A stretch of 64,000 bases of DNA from Trametopsis cervina. Its lineage: Eukaryota > Basidiomycota > Agaricomycetes > Polyporales > Irpicaceae. Positions 9,615 to 20,883 of this stretch are shown in pieces. The notes under the pieces were generated by a model. It was not told where the DNA came from and made no database searches. It saw only the letters and a list, made by a program, of their open reading frames with translations. The stretch's first letter is position 1; each line of letters begins with the position of its first letter. Position numbers and translations under genes: made by a program. The stretch is from positions 1,989,470-2,053,469 of the forward strand of contig MU278348.1 of assembly GCA_022385755.1 (NCBI GenBank), in the 5' to 3' direction.

Positions 9615-12050
9615 CTACAATGAGTATCTAAACCCGCTCCATTCATCGCCCTTCTCTTTTCTTGCCGCTTCGATAGTCTCAAAGCGACCGTTGCCTTCAC
9701 GGGCATGCTCATCGTGGGTCCCTTCTATAATCTCATTACGATACCCTAGCTCTCTCTTTTGATTCTCTCTACGAAGCAAGATCAAAAGCAATAGGGAGGA
9801 CAGCCAACCGATCGCAATATATGCGAGGACTATACCGTGGCCAAGTCTGTACCACGGCTTATCGACTGCGCGGTACTATGATGCTTGTTCAGAATTGACC
9901 TGCGTGCCTAGATATAAAGGCGAACGACGTACAACGTTGGAGGTCACAGCCCCGTTAAGATTCCCCCAACCAATAGCAATCCCGAGGGTTGCGCTTCGTT
10001 TGTACGATCCTTCCACATTACTTGATAGCCATGCCCTGTTGTGGATTTAGCCATATGCATGGATGTAAGTTCGAGGATCTTACACAGAGTTTGCTACAGA
10101 ACGGATGCTTCAGCGACAGCGTCTCAGACTCAATGGGGCGCACTCACGAATTGTTGGATAAATGGCACTGGATGACACATCAGGACACAAGACTTGCAGG
10201 AGCAGAAGAAGGACATACGAAGCGGCTAAATACGTCGCAAAATACGACAGTGCTGGATTGCTTGATGCTATGAGAATGACATAGCCCGCTAGACCTGTAT
10301 GGTGGCATAATAGTATCAGGTGTAAGAATTCAGCGTGCTCATTCATACCAGTGCTAAAGAGGACCCTGGATGCTCATCAGATGGCGCAACAACTATGATA
10401 TCTACAGTACTCACAGGTTGATAATGCCCCGGTGACCTATTCTGTCCCCTAGAAACCCGATACACACGGTAATAAGGCAAGCCCAAGCGTATACGGGCAC
10501 GGAAAGCAAATTCGCGGCTGTAGCTTGGAATCCTGCAAGCAGGGTGAGCGGTACTGGCTTTGTGATATTCGCCAACCTACTTACCGAGCTAGTTATAATT
10601 CAGCTACATTGTATTGGCAACATGCAGCAATACTCACCTGATTGATGATCGTAGGCGTAAATAGAGAGAAAGCGAAAAGCGGACCATCACTATCTCAACG
10701 TTAGTGGTCACATCTACAAGCACGGCTGTATCGCACGCTTACAACCCCATGTATATCCCCACTGTTATAGATAATGTCAGTCACGCCTAAAGCAAACAAT
10801 CAACGAGGGCCATTTTGACTCACTTGCGATCCAAGTCTTCCAGTCCTTCAAACTCTGCCACACATACTTCATCTTGAAAGTCTCCCCGGCGGCACTAAAT
10901 TTCATATCCGTCTGAAGGCGACGAATGACCCACACGCCTAATGATAATTGAACGTCGCTTTCTCGAGAGATAGTGAGGGAGGGACATACGTTCTACATCG
11001 CTGAGAAACTTGGCGGATTCGGGGAAGTCTTCAAGGATAAAGAACGAGGCAACTGCGCATAGGACGGTAAAAAGCCCTTCAAGTATGAATATCCAGGCCC
11101 AGCCAGGCTTGCCGCCGATACCATCCATGTTGTGGATTGCGGCTGCCAATAAACCGCCTATTAAACAGTAATAAATTCAGATGCCGTTGCGGCATGTGAG
11201 CTACCAGCTGTACTCACTAAAAGCACCAGCCACCGTTGCAGAAGAGAAGAAGACGGCCACGCGTGCTCCAAGCTCGGAACGTCTATACCAACTGGGAGGT
11301 TGAACGCCATTAAGTATCTACGATGGAGTATACACAGAAGTCTCACCAAGACATATAGAAAACGACGCCCGGATATAGGCCAGCTTCCGCTAAGCCCAAG
11401 ACAACTCTTAGTCCTGGAATGTCGTGAAAAGTCATGTAGAAAGTGTGCACTGCGGGTCTACGAACCTACAAGACCGGCATAGTTCTTTATGAGACCATGG
11501 AAAGTCTGGTGTACTGATCAGCTCCGCGTTAAATACAGTAGTACAGTAGAGTGTATACAAACCATGGCGATACCCCATATGAGCATAATAAACGACAACC
11601 ATCGTGACGGTCGGAGCTTCCTAAGTGCAATGTTGCTGGGAGGCTAAGGAGGACATCAATACTATCTCAGGCGTACAGAGATTTCAGAACACGGACGAAC
11701 CTCAAACAATGCATATAGGAAGAAGAAGACGGTTAGGGCGATAAGGTATTGCTTATCAGTTATGTGCAAATCAGTCTGCATATTGTACAGCTATTATGGG
11801 CTTGTCAGTGTTGGACGGAACGCGAAGCGGCACTCGGCGTACGTGCCCTTGCGTTCCCAATGTTTCCTCTGTCCAAAAAGTTTAGCAGATAAAGAACCGC
11901 TAGCCACGGCACGACATGCCAGTCGATTCTTCGCATGAGTTTCTTCTCGTCAACAGTCGAGACATCGACCTCCGGGCGATATAGTGGCGGTACACTGACA
12001 GTCTCCTCTGCTATCGACTCACGGTCTTTGCTAGAACCTTCTGTGGACAT
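9615..12050 (-). CDS. DAL5-type MFS permease (allantoate/nicotinate anion symporter family), microexon-rich
   Basis: Plasma-membrane symporter of the anion:cation family, 500 residues. Relatives carry allantoate, ureidosuccinate, nicotinate or similar anions; the substrate here is unknown. I assembled 18 exons: 12050-11847, 11790-11701, 11643-11563, 11505-11466, 11413-11347, 11291-11218, 11157-10990, 10937-10824, 10761-10746, 10689-10638, 10588-10585 (4 nt), 10532-10415, 10353-10349 (5 nt), 10294-10219, 10167-10148, 10093-10084 (10 nt), 10035-9933 and 9875-9615. They sum to 1503 nt and restore family signatures: FLDRGNIGNAR, TDKQYLIALT, AEAGLYPGVVFY, GGKPGWAWIFILEG, TIINQLGFQATAANLL, PNSVAW, GWGNLNG and C-terminal FRYSL. 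The first intron appears to use a GC donor (AGG|GCACGT), because no GT donor gives the right phase. Gene finders will probably break this gene. Its neighbour ureD, transcribed the same way, hints at nitrogen-compound use. Confidence 0.88.
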
Positions 12051-12416
12051 TTGACTACTGAGTCGAGGTACAGAAAGTGAGGGACTCAGTCACCGAACTC
12101 GTGGACTTATATATACAAACCGGCGTGTATTCCATCATCTTATCATCTAGTCAAATGTGGGGCAGAGCCTGTTATCCATTATCCAAGCGCCTGACAAAAT
12201 CTTATCTGTATAGAGTTCCGTCAGTCCTGAGAACAGGGAGCACATCCGCTAAGAGCGCGCACCTAGATACAAACGCTACAAGGCCCCAGCACTTGGAGCT
12301 CCAGACCTCAAACTGAGTATATTCGGGGTGCAATAGAGGCATAGACGGGTCAACGCATGCTGCCCGTGTATCAATCTTTCGAAAGAAAAGATTCGTGGAC
12401 CAGCATAACTGGCAGG
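12051..12416. other. Intergenic region between permease and ureD
   Basis: About 370 bases with no gene. It must contain the permease promoter and the ureD 3' end. No clear TATA box or repeated site was found by eye. Confidence 0.5.
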
Positions 12417-13404
12417 TCAGCCGAAAGCCTTGCTGTAGATGTCGGTCCCGATAACCCCCCTGAGTTGTAGCAAGGCGATACCGAGCCAGGTGCGCGCTTC
12501 CTCAGTCTCCCGTGCAGCCACCCGCAAAACACAACCACGACCACCGCATAAAGTGCTGACGGACCATATCAGAGGAGGACGCGCGGCATGCTTGAAGACA
12601 GTGATAGTCGAGAAATCGTCCAGGAGGGATTTGATAGTACTGGCGGTGAGAGGTCCGTAAAGTAAGACGGTGGCGTAACACGAGTACGGAGCGAGTCGTT
12701 CAGCAAGCGTACGTGCCGGTAGGTGCATCTGACCGTGCGATAATGTAGGTAGTGACTCCTCCAGGAGCATCGCGTCGCGAGCGACACGCTTTCCGTCCAC
12801 CCATAGCTCGTTCAGACTATAGTAGCGCGAGAACGACCAATCCTCCCCTAACGCTTTTCGTCCGGCGGTGATCCAATCCAGGAGGACTACCGAAGCCTCC
12901 GATGCAACCTTGAAAATCTGAACCTGATTGTAGCGAGCCGAGCGGAAGCATGCGACAGGATCGGGGAGGAGGAAGAGCGAGCTTCCCACATGAATGCTGA
13001 CGTCCATGCGCTGAGACGTATATTCATCGACAACGTCGACCTGTGGTCGAGCATGCCGCTGACCTGGCCTAGTCTTAAAGACCTTCGTGGACCCCTAATA
13101 AGTGGTCCATGTGAGATTGTGATCAGTCAAGGGAATCCTGTGCAGAACACACCTGGGTCAAGAGAACAAGGGCAGCTCCTTCCTGCACGTCAACTCGCAA
13201 CCCAACCCTGTCGCCAGCAACTAATCCACCACCATATGTCAAGGCATATACGACGGCGACGTTATGTGGCGGCAGCCGAGGAGACAGCAACTTTAAGGGG
13301 TAGGAAGACGAGAGTTCAGATAGGATTGCTTCGGCGCCTTCAAGACGAACAGCGATGCTGCCTGTCCCAGGCTCAATCACTGCTACACGGCTATTGGTCG
13401 CCAT
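12417..13404 (-). CDS. ureD: Urease accessory protein UreD
   Basis: Cytosolic chaperone that binds apo-urease and, with UreF and UreG, forms the complex that delivers nickel to the urease active site. Two exons, 13404-13153 and 13094-12417, give 309 residues, a usual length for fungal UreD. The intron (13152-13095) splits the conserved VLLTQ / GSTKVFKTRPGQ junction, and both sides match the family. Other UreD signatures are YGGGLVAGDR in exon 1 and VHVGSSL-like LFLLPDPVACFRSARY with the WITAGRKALGEDW segment in exon 2. The start is the first ATG of the open frame and gives the expected N terminus. Presence of UreD implies a nickel urease elsewhere in the genome. The upstream permease gene on the same strand may act in the same nitrogen pathway, but nothing in the sequence proves co-regulation. 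Confidence 0.93.
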
Positions 13405-13914
13405 AGTCGAGTCGTCCGCGAAGGCAGAAATTAAGCCTGATCATAAAGTAGATGTGAGCAATGCGCCCGGATGTGCGGAAAGAGATTGGAAAGATATGAA
13501 CTTTTCGATAAGGTATGTCAGTCATGCCATCCCAATCCAGGTCATTCTCTCTGTGAGCGGTGTTTCACGACAACTTGCTGGGACGACGTTCAGCTACTCT
13601 TCCAAAAATTCCGAGTTATATTATACTTGTATACGATTGAGGTTTTATGCGTAGTGAAACAGATTGACATGAGACAAATCGACAAGGAGATCAAGGTGGC
13701 AAGAGACGAACGAAGAGGACAGGTAAACGAGTGAGCAGTACTGAGTATAAGGTCAGCATAACAAGGGCAAAACTACGAGGGGAGACATATGCAAGGAGTG
13801 GAATCGTGACGGTCGTTAAAGAAAGAAACCATAAAGTCAAATAGAATCGACCCAGAGGTAGAAGATAGAGATAATGTGACAGATAAAGATATGCACCAAC
13901 GGAGGATAGACCAT
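13405..13914. other. Intergenic region between ureD and the BYR4-type gene
   Basis: About 510 bases. It should contain the ureD promoter and the 3' end of the next minus-strand gene. A plus-strand open frame at 13471-13734 has several cysteine pairs, but I do not support it as a gene (see rejected items). Confidence 0.5.
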
Positions 13915-16639
13915 TCAGTATTGCCGCGTAGCCAACGCTCGAATCTCGTACAGGAATGATCGATCCGGCTGGGGTCCAGACTGCGAGATCCATCCACGCA
14001 TATCTTGTCGGTGTCGCTGCTCGGCAGCCTGGCATAGGTCGAAGAAGCCGTCCTCAACGTCGCAGACCATAGAAGCCCGTGAGCCTCGGTCGCTTTCCGA
14101 CTCTGATCTACTCCGCGAGCGACTGACGAGCGAGGAAGACGATTGGAGCTGTGTAGCGGTCGGTGTGGCATCCAGATCTTTGGTGACCTGAAGGCTGGCA
14201 CGAATAGTATCAGCTTTAGCATCCCAGTCATCTGAGTCTTCGTCGTCTGCCAAATTGGCGAAGACATCAGGTTCTTCTTCCTCCGGAGGCAACGTTGACA
14301 CCCAGCACATCCGTGATGGATCAAAGATCATGTTGCCTACTTTGCGCGCACCAGAAGCAAAGGAATTCACGGGGGAGCCCATAGAGGATCCAGTGAGATG
14401 TGTAATCAGCGCAGGGCGTGTCGAGCTGCCGACAGTGGCGTCGAAGTCGCGCAGCACTTGATCGTTGCCTTCCCACCGCAAAGTGAGCGGGTTCCATTTC
14501 ATTTCCCCGACAACTGCTCTAACAGTCAGTATAATCCTCAATTCTAGAGAATGCCTGCTAACCTTTTGGGCGGTTGTTTCCACCAAGGTTACGAATGAGA
14601 GTTGGCTTGCGCCTCGACTGTCCTGGTGTAGTAGGCGCTTTCCTCTTTTTCCCCAACGACTCGGGATCACCCGATTGAGGAGCGAACTCGATACGGCCAG
14701 TGCGTTTCAGAGCCCGTGCAGGTGGAGGCATCACTTTACAACCAGATAGAGCGAGGTTAAGCAACGAAGATAGGGTGAAATCATTATATCATGACTTACA
14801 TATAGATTCGTTCCTAGTAGTTCGTCGCGAGGTACCTTGTTCGGGCTGTGAATCGAATTTTGGCGGCGCAGGATAGCTGGCACCAGGCACACGATTGCCG
14901 TACCCTTTAGGCTGCACACGGTATCTGCCCTCCTTCTCGCGGTCGAGAGGGAGGTCGTCGAAGTTATCCAACTCCGTACCGTCACCATAGGTGCGCTGGC
15001 GCTTAGGGCGTTTGAGAACCTTAGGAGTGGGAACGCCGGGTAGACTTTGCGATTGAGCATGCCCTGTCTTACGAGAAGTGATAAGTTGCCTCGTGGAAGA
15101 GCTGGAAGGAGGTCTCAGCGGTGGGGGTATGGGTGATGTAGAACGGGGAAGCGGAGGTGGTTGAGCGAACACGGCCGAGATGGGAGTCCGAGCTTTCAGA
15201 CGCGAGGATGAAGTCGGCATTGTTAGCCGTAGGGCGACGGGATTTGAAGAAGGCGTGGAGGGGCGAGTAGGCGGTACAGTATAGTCCAAGCCATGCATAC
15301 GGCTGGTGGAGTGAGCATGCGTCTTGGCACGTGACGAGGCGGTTGGCGCGATGTATCGTGCAGCAGCCGCATATGATGTCGCTGATCCCGACGCTTGATC
15401 GAGATTGTTATCTGAAAGCGACGGCAGCGAAGCCTTGCGTGATAGCTGGCGGGGCGGAGGTGGAGAGAGCGGCTTCAGGCCAGAATGTGACTTCTGTCCA
15501 CGAAGTCCACCTGTCTTGGCGGCAAGAAAAGAATTAGAGGTGGAAGGAATGGATGTAGCTGTGAGGACTTGACTATAGGTCTGTGTCCGAGTAGCTGATG
15601 TGGGGCGGGGAGGTGATGGAGGGGCGTTGATTTTCCGAAATTGGTTGACAGAGGAGACCGGTGGATTATTGGGAGACTTGGCTCTATCACCTTTAAGTCG
15701 TGACGGTGGACGGAGAGTGGATGTTTGTGGCGGTACACTCCTGCTACGTACGACGAGAGGGGCGATCGTCCGTTTGGAGGTCGACTGGGTGTTCTGAAGC
15801 AACCTACTGGGGCTCAGTTCCGTCTCATCGTCTAGCACAAGGCCACTTTCGAAGTCATCTTCTGGGTCGGGACTGGCTACTTTGACGCGCATGTCGATGA
15901 AGATGGTCTTCTTTTTGGTCTCCAGCATTTTCGTCAGCTTCTTACCACTGTGGCCGGATTCAAAAAGACCAGAAGGCACGACCAAGCCATCCAGAAGATC
16001 GTCAGATCCATCCTCGTCTTCCTCTTCAGTATCCGGTAGTGAGGATGCTGACGACGCTGAAGTATACGTCGTCGAAGGTGGAGAGTGGTCAGCAAAGCCA
16101 AGAGTGGAGTATGCATCCGACGACTGAGAAGACGTTGTATGGTCCTTATCTCCCCATTCCATCGAAGACTTCGAAGTTCGGTGATTCAACTCCAGTGGAC
16201 GAAGGGATAGTTGTGTAAGATCAGACGGAAGAGCAAAGCCGTCCTCAAAATCGTCGTCCATGAAAGACGATGCAGAAGAGGCGGCAGGTGGTGGTGGCGG
16301 CATTTTGGGTAGCACAGCCGCTTTGAGAGTGGGCACAGCGTCTTCGTCGTCTTCGTCGTCTTCGGGAGAGGTGTGGAGGGGAGGGCGGATGGTGTGCATG
16401 CGTGGGAGTTGTCCGGGCGGACCTGGGTGTGCTACGGCCCTCGAAGGTGCAGTATCCAGCCCTGCTTTAATCTTAACGCCACCAGTCTTCCCTAAATCCA
16501 TTTCGACATCCCAATCCTCATCGTCTTCCTTATCCGACTCAACGTCCGACGCGTGTATAGTGTCTCCGTCGGGCAACTCGAAGTCGGCGTCAAGCCATTC
16601 TTCACCAGCAGAAGAGCTTGAAGTCAAGGTTGTGGCCAT
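13915..16639 (-). CDS. BYR4: BYR4/BFA1-type subunit of the two-component GAP of septation signalling
   Basis: In yeasts Byr4/Bfa1 works with the TBC protein Cdc16/Bub2 at the spindle pole body as a GAP for the GTPase Spg1/Tem1, holding back mitotic exit and septation. Three exons, 16639-14800, 14733-14563 and 14516-13915, give 870 residues. Supporting features: N-terminal acidic EEWLDADFELP; a long low-complexity middle rich in Ser, Pro and acidic runs; the conserved block KRPKRQRTYGDGTELDNFDD followed by LPLDREKEGRYRV (about residues 550-585); and the C-terminal motifs PTLIRNLGG, MKWNPLTLRWEGN and MIFDPSRMCW with a following DVFANLADD. The second and third introns separate these C-terminal blocks, and phase is kept throughout. 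The middle is probably disordered and phosphorylated, as in homologues. No defect seen. Confidence 0.85.
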
Positions 16640-17094
16640 GAGGTAGTCAAAGGCAAGGTCTGAGAGTTATTAGAGCCTCTGATGTGGCGAGTATCGTGGG
16701 GGGTAAGCCGCGAAGGGAAAAGTAGAGAGGAGACGGAGGCGATTATTGCGATGACATGTAGGCGGAGTACAATGATATGGAGAGCGAGAGACTATTTGTG
16801 CAAGATATTTGATGATGAATAGAGCAGCCCCAAACAGAGACCTTGGTTGTTGTTCCTATACGGAAATAGGTCGGGTGGCAGTGTGTTGCGCCTCGTTGCG
16901 TCGATATTGTCGGTGGTGGATAGTGGGAGAACAGGTTGTTGACTTTCACAGGGATTGTTTGTGCATCGATTGCATATATTTGGCTACTATTTGGCTTCAA
17001 ACTTCCATAGGCGCCCATACATGCCTATACTCGCTGGATGCTTTTCACACTCTGAAAACTTTGCAATAAAAGAAAGGGTTCAATAATGAGAGTA
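16640..17094. other. Intergenic region
   Basis: About 455 bases between the start of the BYR4-type gene and the stop of NRDE2, both on the minus strand. It holds the BYR4-type promoter and the NRDE2 3' UTR. No gene or clear element seen. Confidence 0.5.
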
Positions 17095-20000
17095 TCAATA
17101 GGGCTTGAGTCTACGTAATTCGTCTGCGTTGTGCTCAATCTCTTCTTCTCCATAGTCCTCACCGTCGTCATATGCCCCTCCAATCCCCCGTACATTCCCC
17201 TGCCAACCCTCTAGAGCTTCATCCAAGCCTTCCCTCAGCCTGATGCCTCGCTCGGCCATAGTCTCCGCCAATCCGGTTAGTTCCCGCGTCGAAAACACGG
17301 AGCGCAGCTGTATGAAAGCAAGTATATATAGCTCTACGTGTATCATTAGTCGACTGTGTGACACAGAGGATTGCACACTTCTCCTTACCTTTCACCAAAG
17401 GACACTCACCAATAGCTCGGAAGAGCAGCTTCTTTGCTTTCCGCAGTTGACCGGCACGTATCTCGAACTCCAGGTATACACGCCACAATATTGCGCTAGC
17501 TCGTGTCCTTTGTACACGGATTAGTAGAATGTCAGAGGGTCATTAAGTTAGATATACCTTTCGTCTCTAGCAGCCGATGATAAACTAGCTCTCACACGCT
17601 CTTCTTCAGCCTTCCAGCGCCCTCTCTCCCATCCCGCCGCCCAAACCTCCGCAACTCTTCGCGGAAGATCTTTCTCCCTTGCAACACCTGCGACAGTTGT
17701 CTCTCCCAACATGAGTCGGACCTTGCCCCATACCGCCTGTCCCTTCTCCGATTCCAAGAAAAGGCCAAGAACGACGGTGTTACTGGGATACTGTCCGATA
17801 GCTCGTTCGGCTCTGTCTCGGAGTAACGCAGGAGGAAGGGGGTTGCGTAGTATAGATCCATGCACATATAGCATTAACAAGGATGTCATCGTCAGTGTCT
17901 CATGCACCAATGTTCCGTCGTTGAGCCTACTAATTTCGACGTCGAGGATTGACACGGCGGACTCGACAGATGCAGTCAACATCTCCAAAAGAACCCTCAG
18001 CCGCAGCCATGCTTGCCGCTCTTTCCATTGAGAAAGTGAGCAGCTCTGGTAGAGCTCATCCAAGCGTCTTTTGCTACGGAGGATGGCCACCGTTCCCGAA
18101 CCCTTAGTAGCAGTGGAGCGGAGTATAACCAGTATCGTGGCTTCTGTTGAGTTTGATTGCCACTCCAGCTCTGCCCAGTCCCACCAGAGCACAGCTGAGC
18201 CTGCAGTCTCAAGCGCAGCAGATGGTAAGACTGTTGAATACACTTTTCGCGCTTCATCGGGACGTCCTCTCAAGCGCTCCAGTCTTGCATGGGCAGCCCA
18301 ATGATAAAGGGAGTCTTGAACACTTGCTAGACGAAGCTTTGATACCTTGATAGCGCTATAGAGTCGACGTCAATAGAATTCTCATATGTAACGGTTTACT
18401 TACGACTTCGGGTTTAGGGCACCTTCGAACGCAAGATGCAGAATGTCCCATGCTACGTCTGCTGATGGAGTACGGCACTGCTGAAATACTTGTCTAATTA
18501 CATCGATATCGGTGCCTGAAAGATCCTGCGTAGTGAGCATGGTATATTGATCGCCGCCAATGCCTTCGAGCGGAGCAAAAGCGTCGAAGGTCCAGTTCTT
18601 AACCGGCCCAAATGTGCTGGAATACTGACGTTCATGACCTAGCAAGACTCCGGCTTGAGCATCGGCTGCAATGAGCCGCGCATTGGCGTCGGTGGGAAAG
18701 ATAGAAGATAGAAATCCAGGGCTTGCGAAGTGTGTTGCGCACCACCGCTCGTCGGTATTAGGAACCGATTCGGTGTGAAGATATCCAGATAACCCAGGTA
18801 TGTGAACTCCCAAGAAAGAGAGCCAGATAAGTCGGAACGACTCTTTAGCTTGCGAGGAGCGTAGGTCCAGCAGTAGATAGCGAATGTCTGAGAACAGTAC
18901 GGTGGAGTAAGGATCTTCGTCAAGGTTATCGCCGAAGGTGCGCGTGGGCATTGAACATGCCGCTTGACTAGAAGACTGTTCGTTTCTTGCCCAGCGGACA
19001 TAGGGATCAGCATCTGCAGACTTAACGATAGCTGGCCTGCCATCAGAACCTTTGGCTTCAGGTTTGCTTGCGCTTTCCCATGTTGCCCAGCCAGAAGCAT
19101 TTACTTCGCCCAAGCGGGGTACTTCGGAATCCCAAAATTCTTCTAATCTATCAAGCTGCTCTTCGAGACTGGAAGAACGCAGGTCACTTGGCTTCTGAAA
19201 GATTCTGAACACTTTTAAATATGAATAGCTGTGCTTTATAGATCGTACTCACAGCTCCGCTTGAGCCTGGAACAAGGCATTGGCACGTTCGATGAAACCT
19301 GTCGTGCATGGTAAAGAGAGATACACTAGAATAATGTGTATAGCATACCAGCGTCACGGAGTGCAATTGCGATTCTCCAAAACGCGCGAAGTCGACCGTC
19401 CTCATTTTCAAGTGATAATGCTGCCAGCACGCGTCGTGCATCTTCACTGACACCTTCGATGCCTCTGGGAACCGCTCGGATCCGCCAATCGAGCCATTGT
19501 ATCCATAATTCGGGGCTGCCTATCTTGAGAGCTTTTTCCCATTCTGAGTGGAGAGTTTCGGCTGTCCACATAGCTTCACCTATGTTTAGGTACTTAAGGC
19601 GGAGACGTTGAGATTGAGCGTTACTTGGATGTGCAGAGAGTGCACGCGATAGTACAGCCAATGCAATCTCTGCACGCGACTTGTCCGCATTCTTGGTTTC
19701 TGGAGGGATGGACGATAACGTATGGGATAATAATGCGAGCCACGTAGGTATCGACGTCGGGTCCACTGAGAGTTCGGCCTCCAATGATCTCAAAGTGGCT
19801 TGCCGTGACGTGAGATGGGTGGTATCAGAATCATCCGACTCTTCGTATTCGTATTCTCCAGATTCAGACTCGGACTCTTGTAATGCAGAAGCCACGGTGC
19901 TGATATCTCTTCCTGTCTGAGGTGTCCTCGGTGAAGGTCGTGAAGGCAAGCGCAAGAAGCCGTCGACTTCAATGTATTTGTATGCATCCCCTGGTATGTT

Positions 20001-20669
20001 CACTAGCCTCTTGGTAGGTGGGGCCCTCAGTACGTGTCGGGAACTAGAATCTGTTAGAGTTGGAAGCTTCAAGGACCAGTCAGTAGACGAAGTGAAGTAT
20101 GCTTAGTGCGCACTCTTCGTCTTGATCCAGCTACTCCTACTTCCAGTCCTTGTCGTCCCCGGTGTAGTACGAACAATCCGTCACCAAGGCCGAGGATCCT
20201 CCTTCCACCTACAATTTGGTCACAACATTGTCGCTAAGTATTATATGGTGGTTGACTCACGGCCTATGATGCTATATTTCGGTATGTCGCCTGCGTGCAG
20301 CCGACCATACTTAACGTTGAGAATGTCCCCCTTGCGATCGGAATAGAACAGAGGTTTGGAGTCGACGTATTCAAGCGCAGCGCGACGAATCTGCAGGTCC
20401 TCTAGTTCCTTCACATACTCATCTCTTTCCAGACCTTGTCCTTGGTCTCGGTATTTATGCTTTGCTTGATCTCGTCCGTCTGGTTCGTTTGCACGGTCGT
20501 CGCTCTTCCTATCGTTTCTACTCCTCTCGGATTCGCCTCTCTTTCTCCCATGCTCCTTCTTTCCAGAACGCGATGTGTCTTTCTCTTTACTAGGACCAGC
20601 CTGTGGCGCGCCCAGATCAGGGAACGAACTGAACGACGGGGCGAATGATGAGAATGAAGGAGCTGACAT
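17095..20669 (-). CDS. NRDE2: NRDE2-family nuclear RNA-processing protein
   Basis: Nuclear protein with half-a-TPR-like repeats. In animals and fission yeast (Nrl1) NRDE2 relatives bind the Mtr4 RNA helicase and link splicing, RNA surveillance and heterochromatin. Eight exons, 20669-20261, 20208-20114, 20066-19349, 19298-19253, 19204-18404, 18355-17558, 17507-17389 and 17333-17095, give 1074 residues. The N terminus starts SAPSFSSFAPSFSSFPDLG, followed by a charged Lys/Arg/Asp stretch. The NRDE-2 domain follows: VKYGRLHAGDIPKY, YKYIEVDGF, then RLRLKYLNIGEAMWTAE, SPELWIQWLDWR and ERANALFQAQAEL. The C terminus has ECPLVKELYILAF and ETMAERGIRLREGLDE. The start at 20669 was chosen over an in-frame ATG at 20741 because MSAPSF is the usual family start. 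A 47-nt intron (20113-20067) and a short intron before exon 8 were needed to keep family sequence in frame. Head-to-head with NIP7. Confidence 0.87.
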
Positions 20670-20883
20670 TTCATGTAGAGTCGCAGTTTTCTGAACTATA
20701 GCACTTTGCGAGATGGGCAGAACAGTGTCACCGGAGGGCAAGATACCACAGAGAGGCCCTTGGTTGGTGGGCTGAATGCGCCATCACTAAATGAGGCAAG
20801 TGCATTTGAGACTCTCTGAAGCGCTCACGACTTTTGACCTCGATCATAACATTGACTTTCGTTTTCCTTTCACCTACATCACC
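20670..20883. promoter_or_regulatory. Shared divergent promoter of NRDE2 and NIP7
   Basis: Only 214 bases separate the two start codons, which point in opposite directions. The interval must hold both core promoters and both 5' UTRs. No TATA box is obvious on either side, as expected for constitutive housekeeping genes. Co-regulation of the two genes is an inference from the spacing. Confidence 0.6.

Noticed and set aside
13471..13734. Plus-strand 87-codon frame with several cysteine pairs
   Set aside because: Spacing does not fit a known zinc fold, there is no promoter or splice support, and it lies where the ureD promoter should be.
16330..16365. GTCTTC/GTC tandem tract taken as a microsatellite
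   Set aside because: It lies inside the coding region and encodes an acidic run that is normal for the protein; the same holds for acidic tracts in SPB1 (31980-32340).
16260..16646. Long open frames antisense to the BYR4-type gene and other acidic, Ser-rich genes
   Set aside because: They are shadows of low-complexity coding DNA, in which Asp/Glu/Ser codons read as open frames on the opposite strand.
20067..20113. Apparent break in the NRDE2 reading frame
   Set aside because: Explained by a short 47-nt intron (GTGCGC to TTGAAG, with a CTGAC branch site); the joined exons are in phase.
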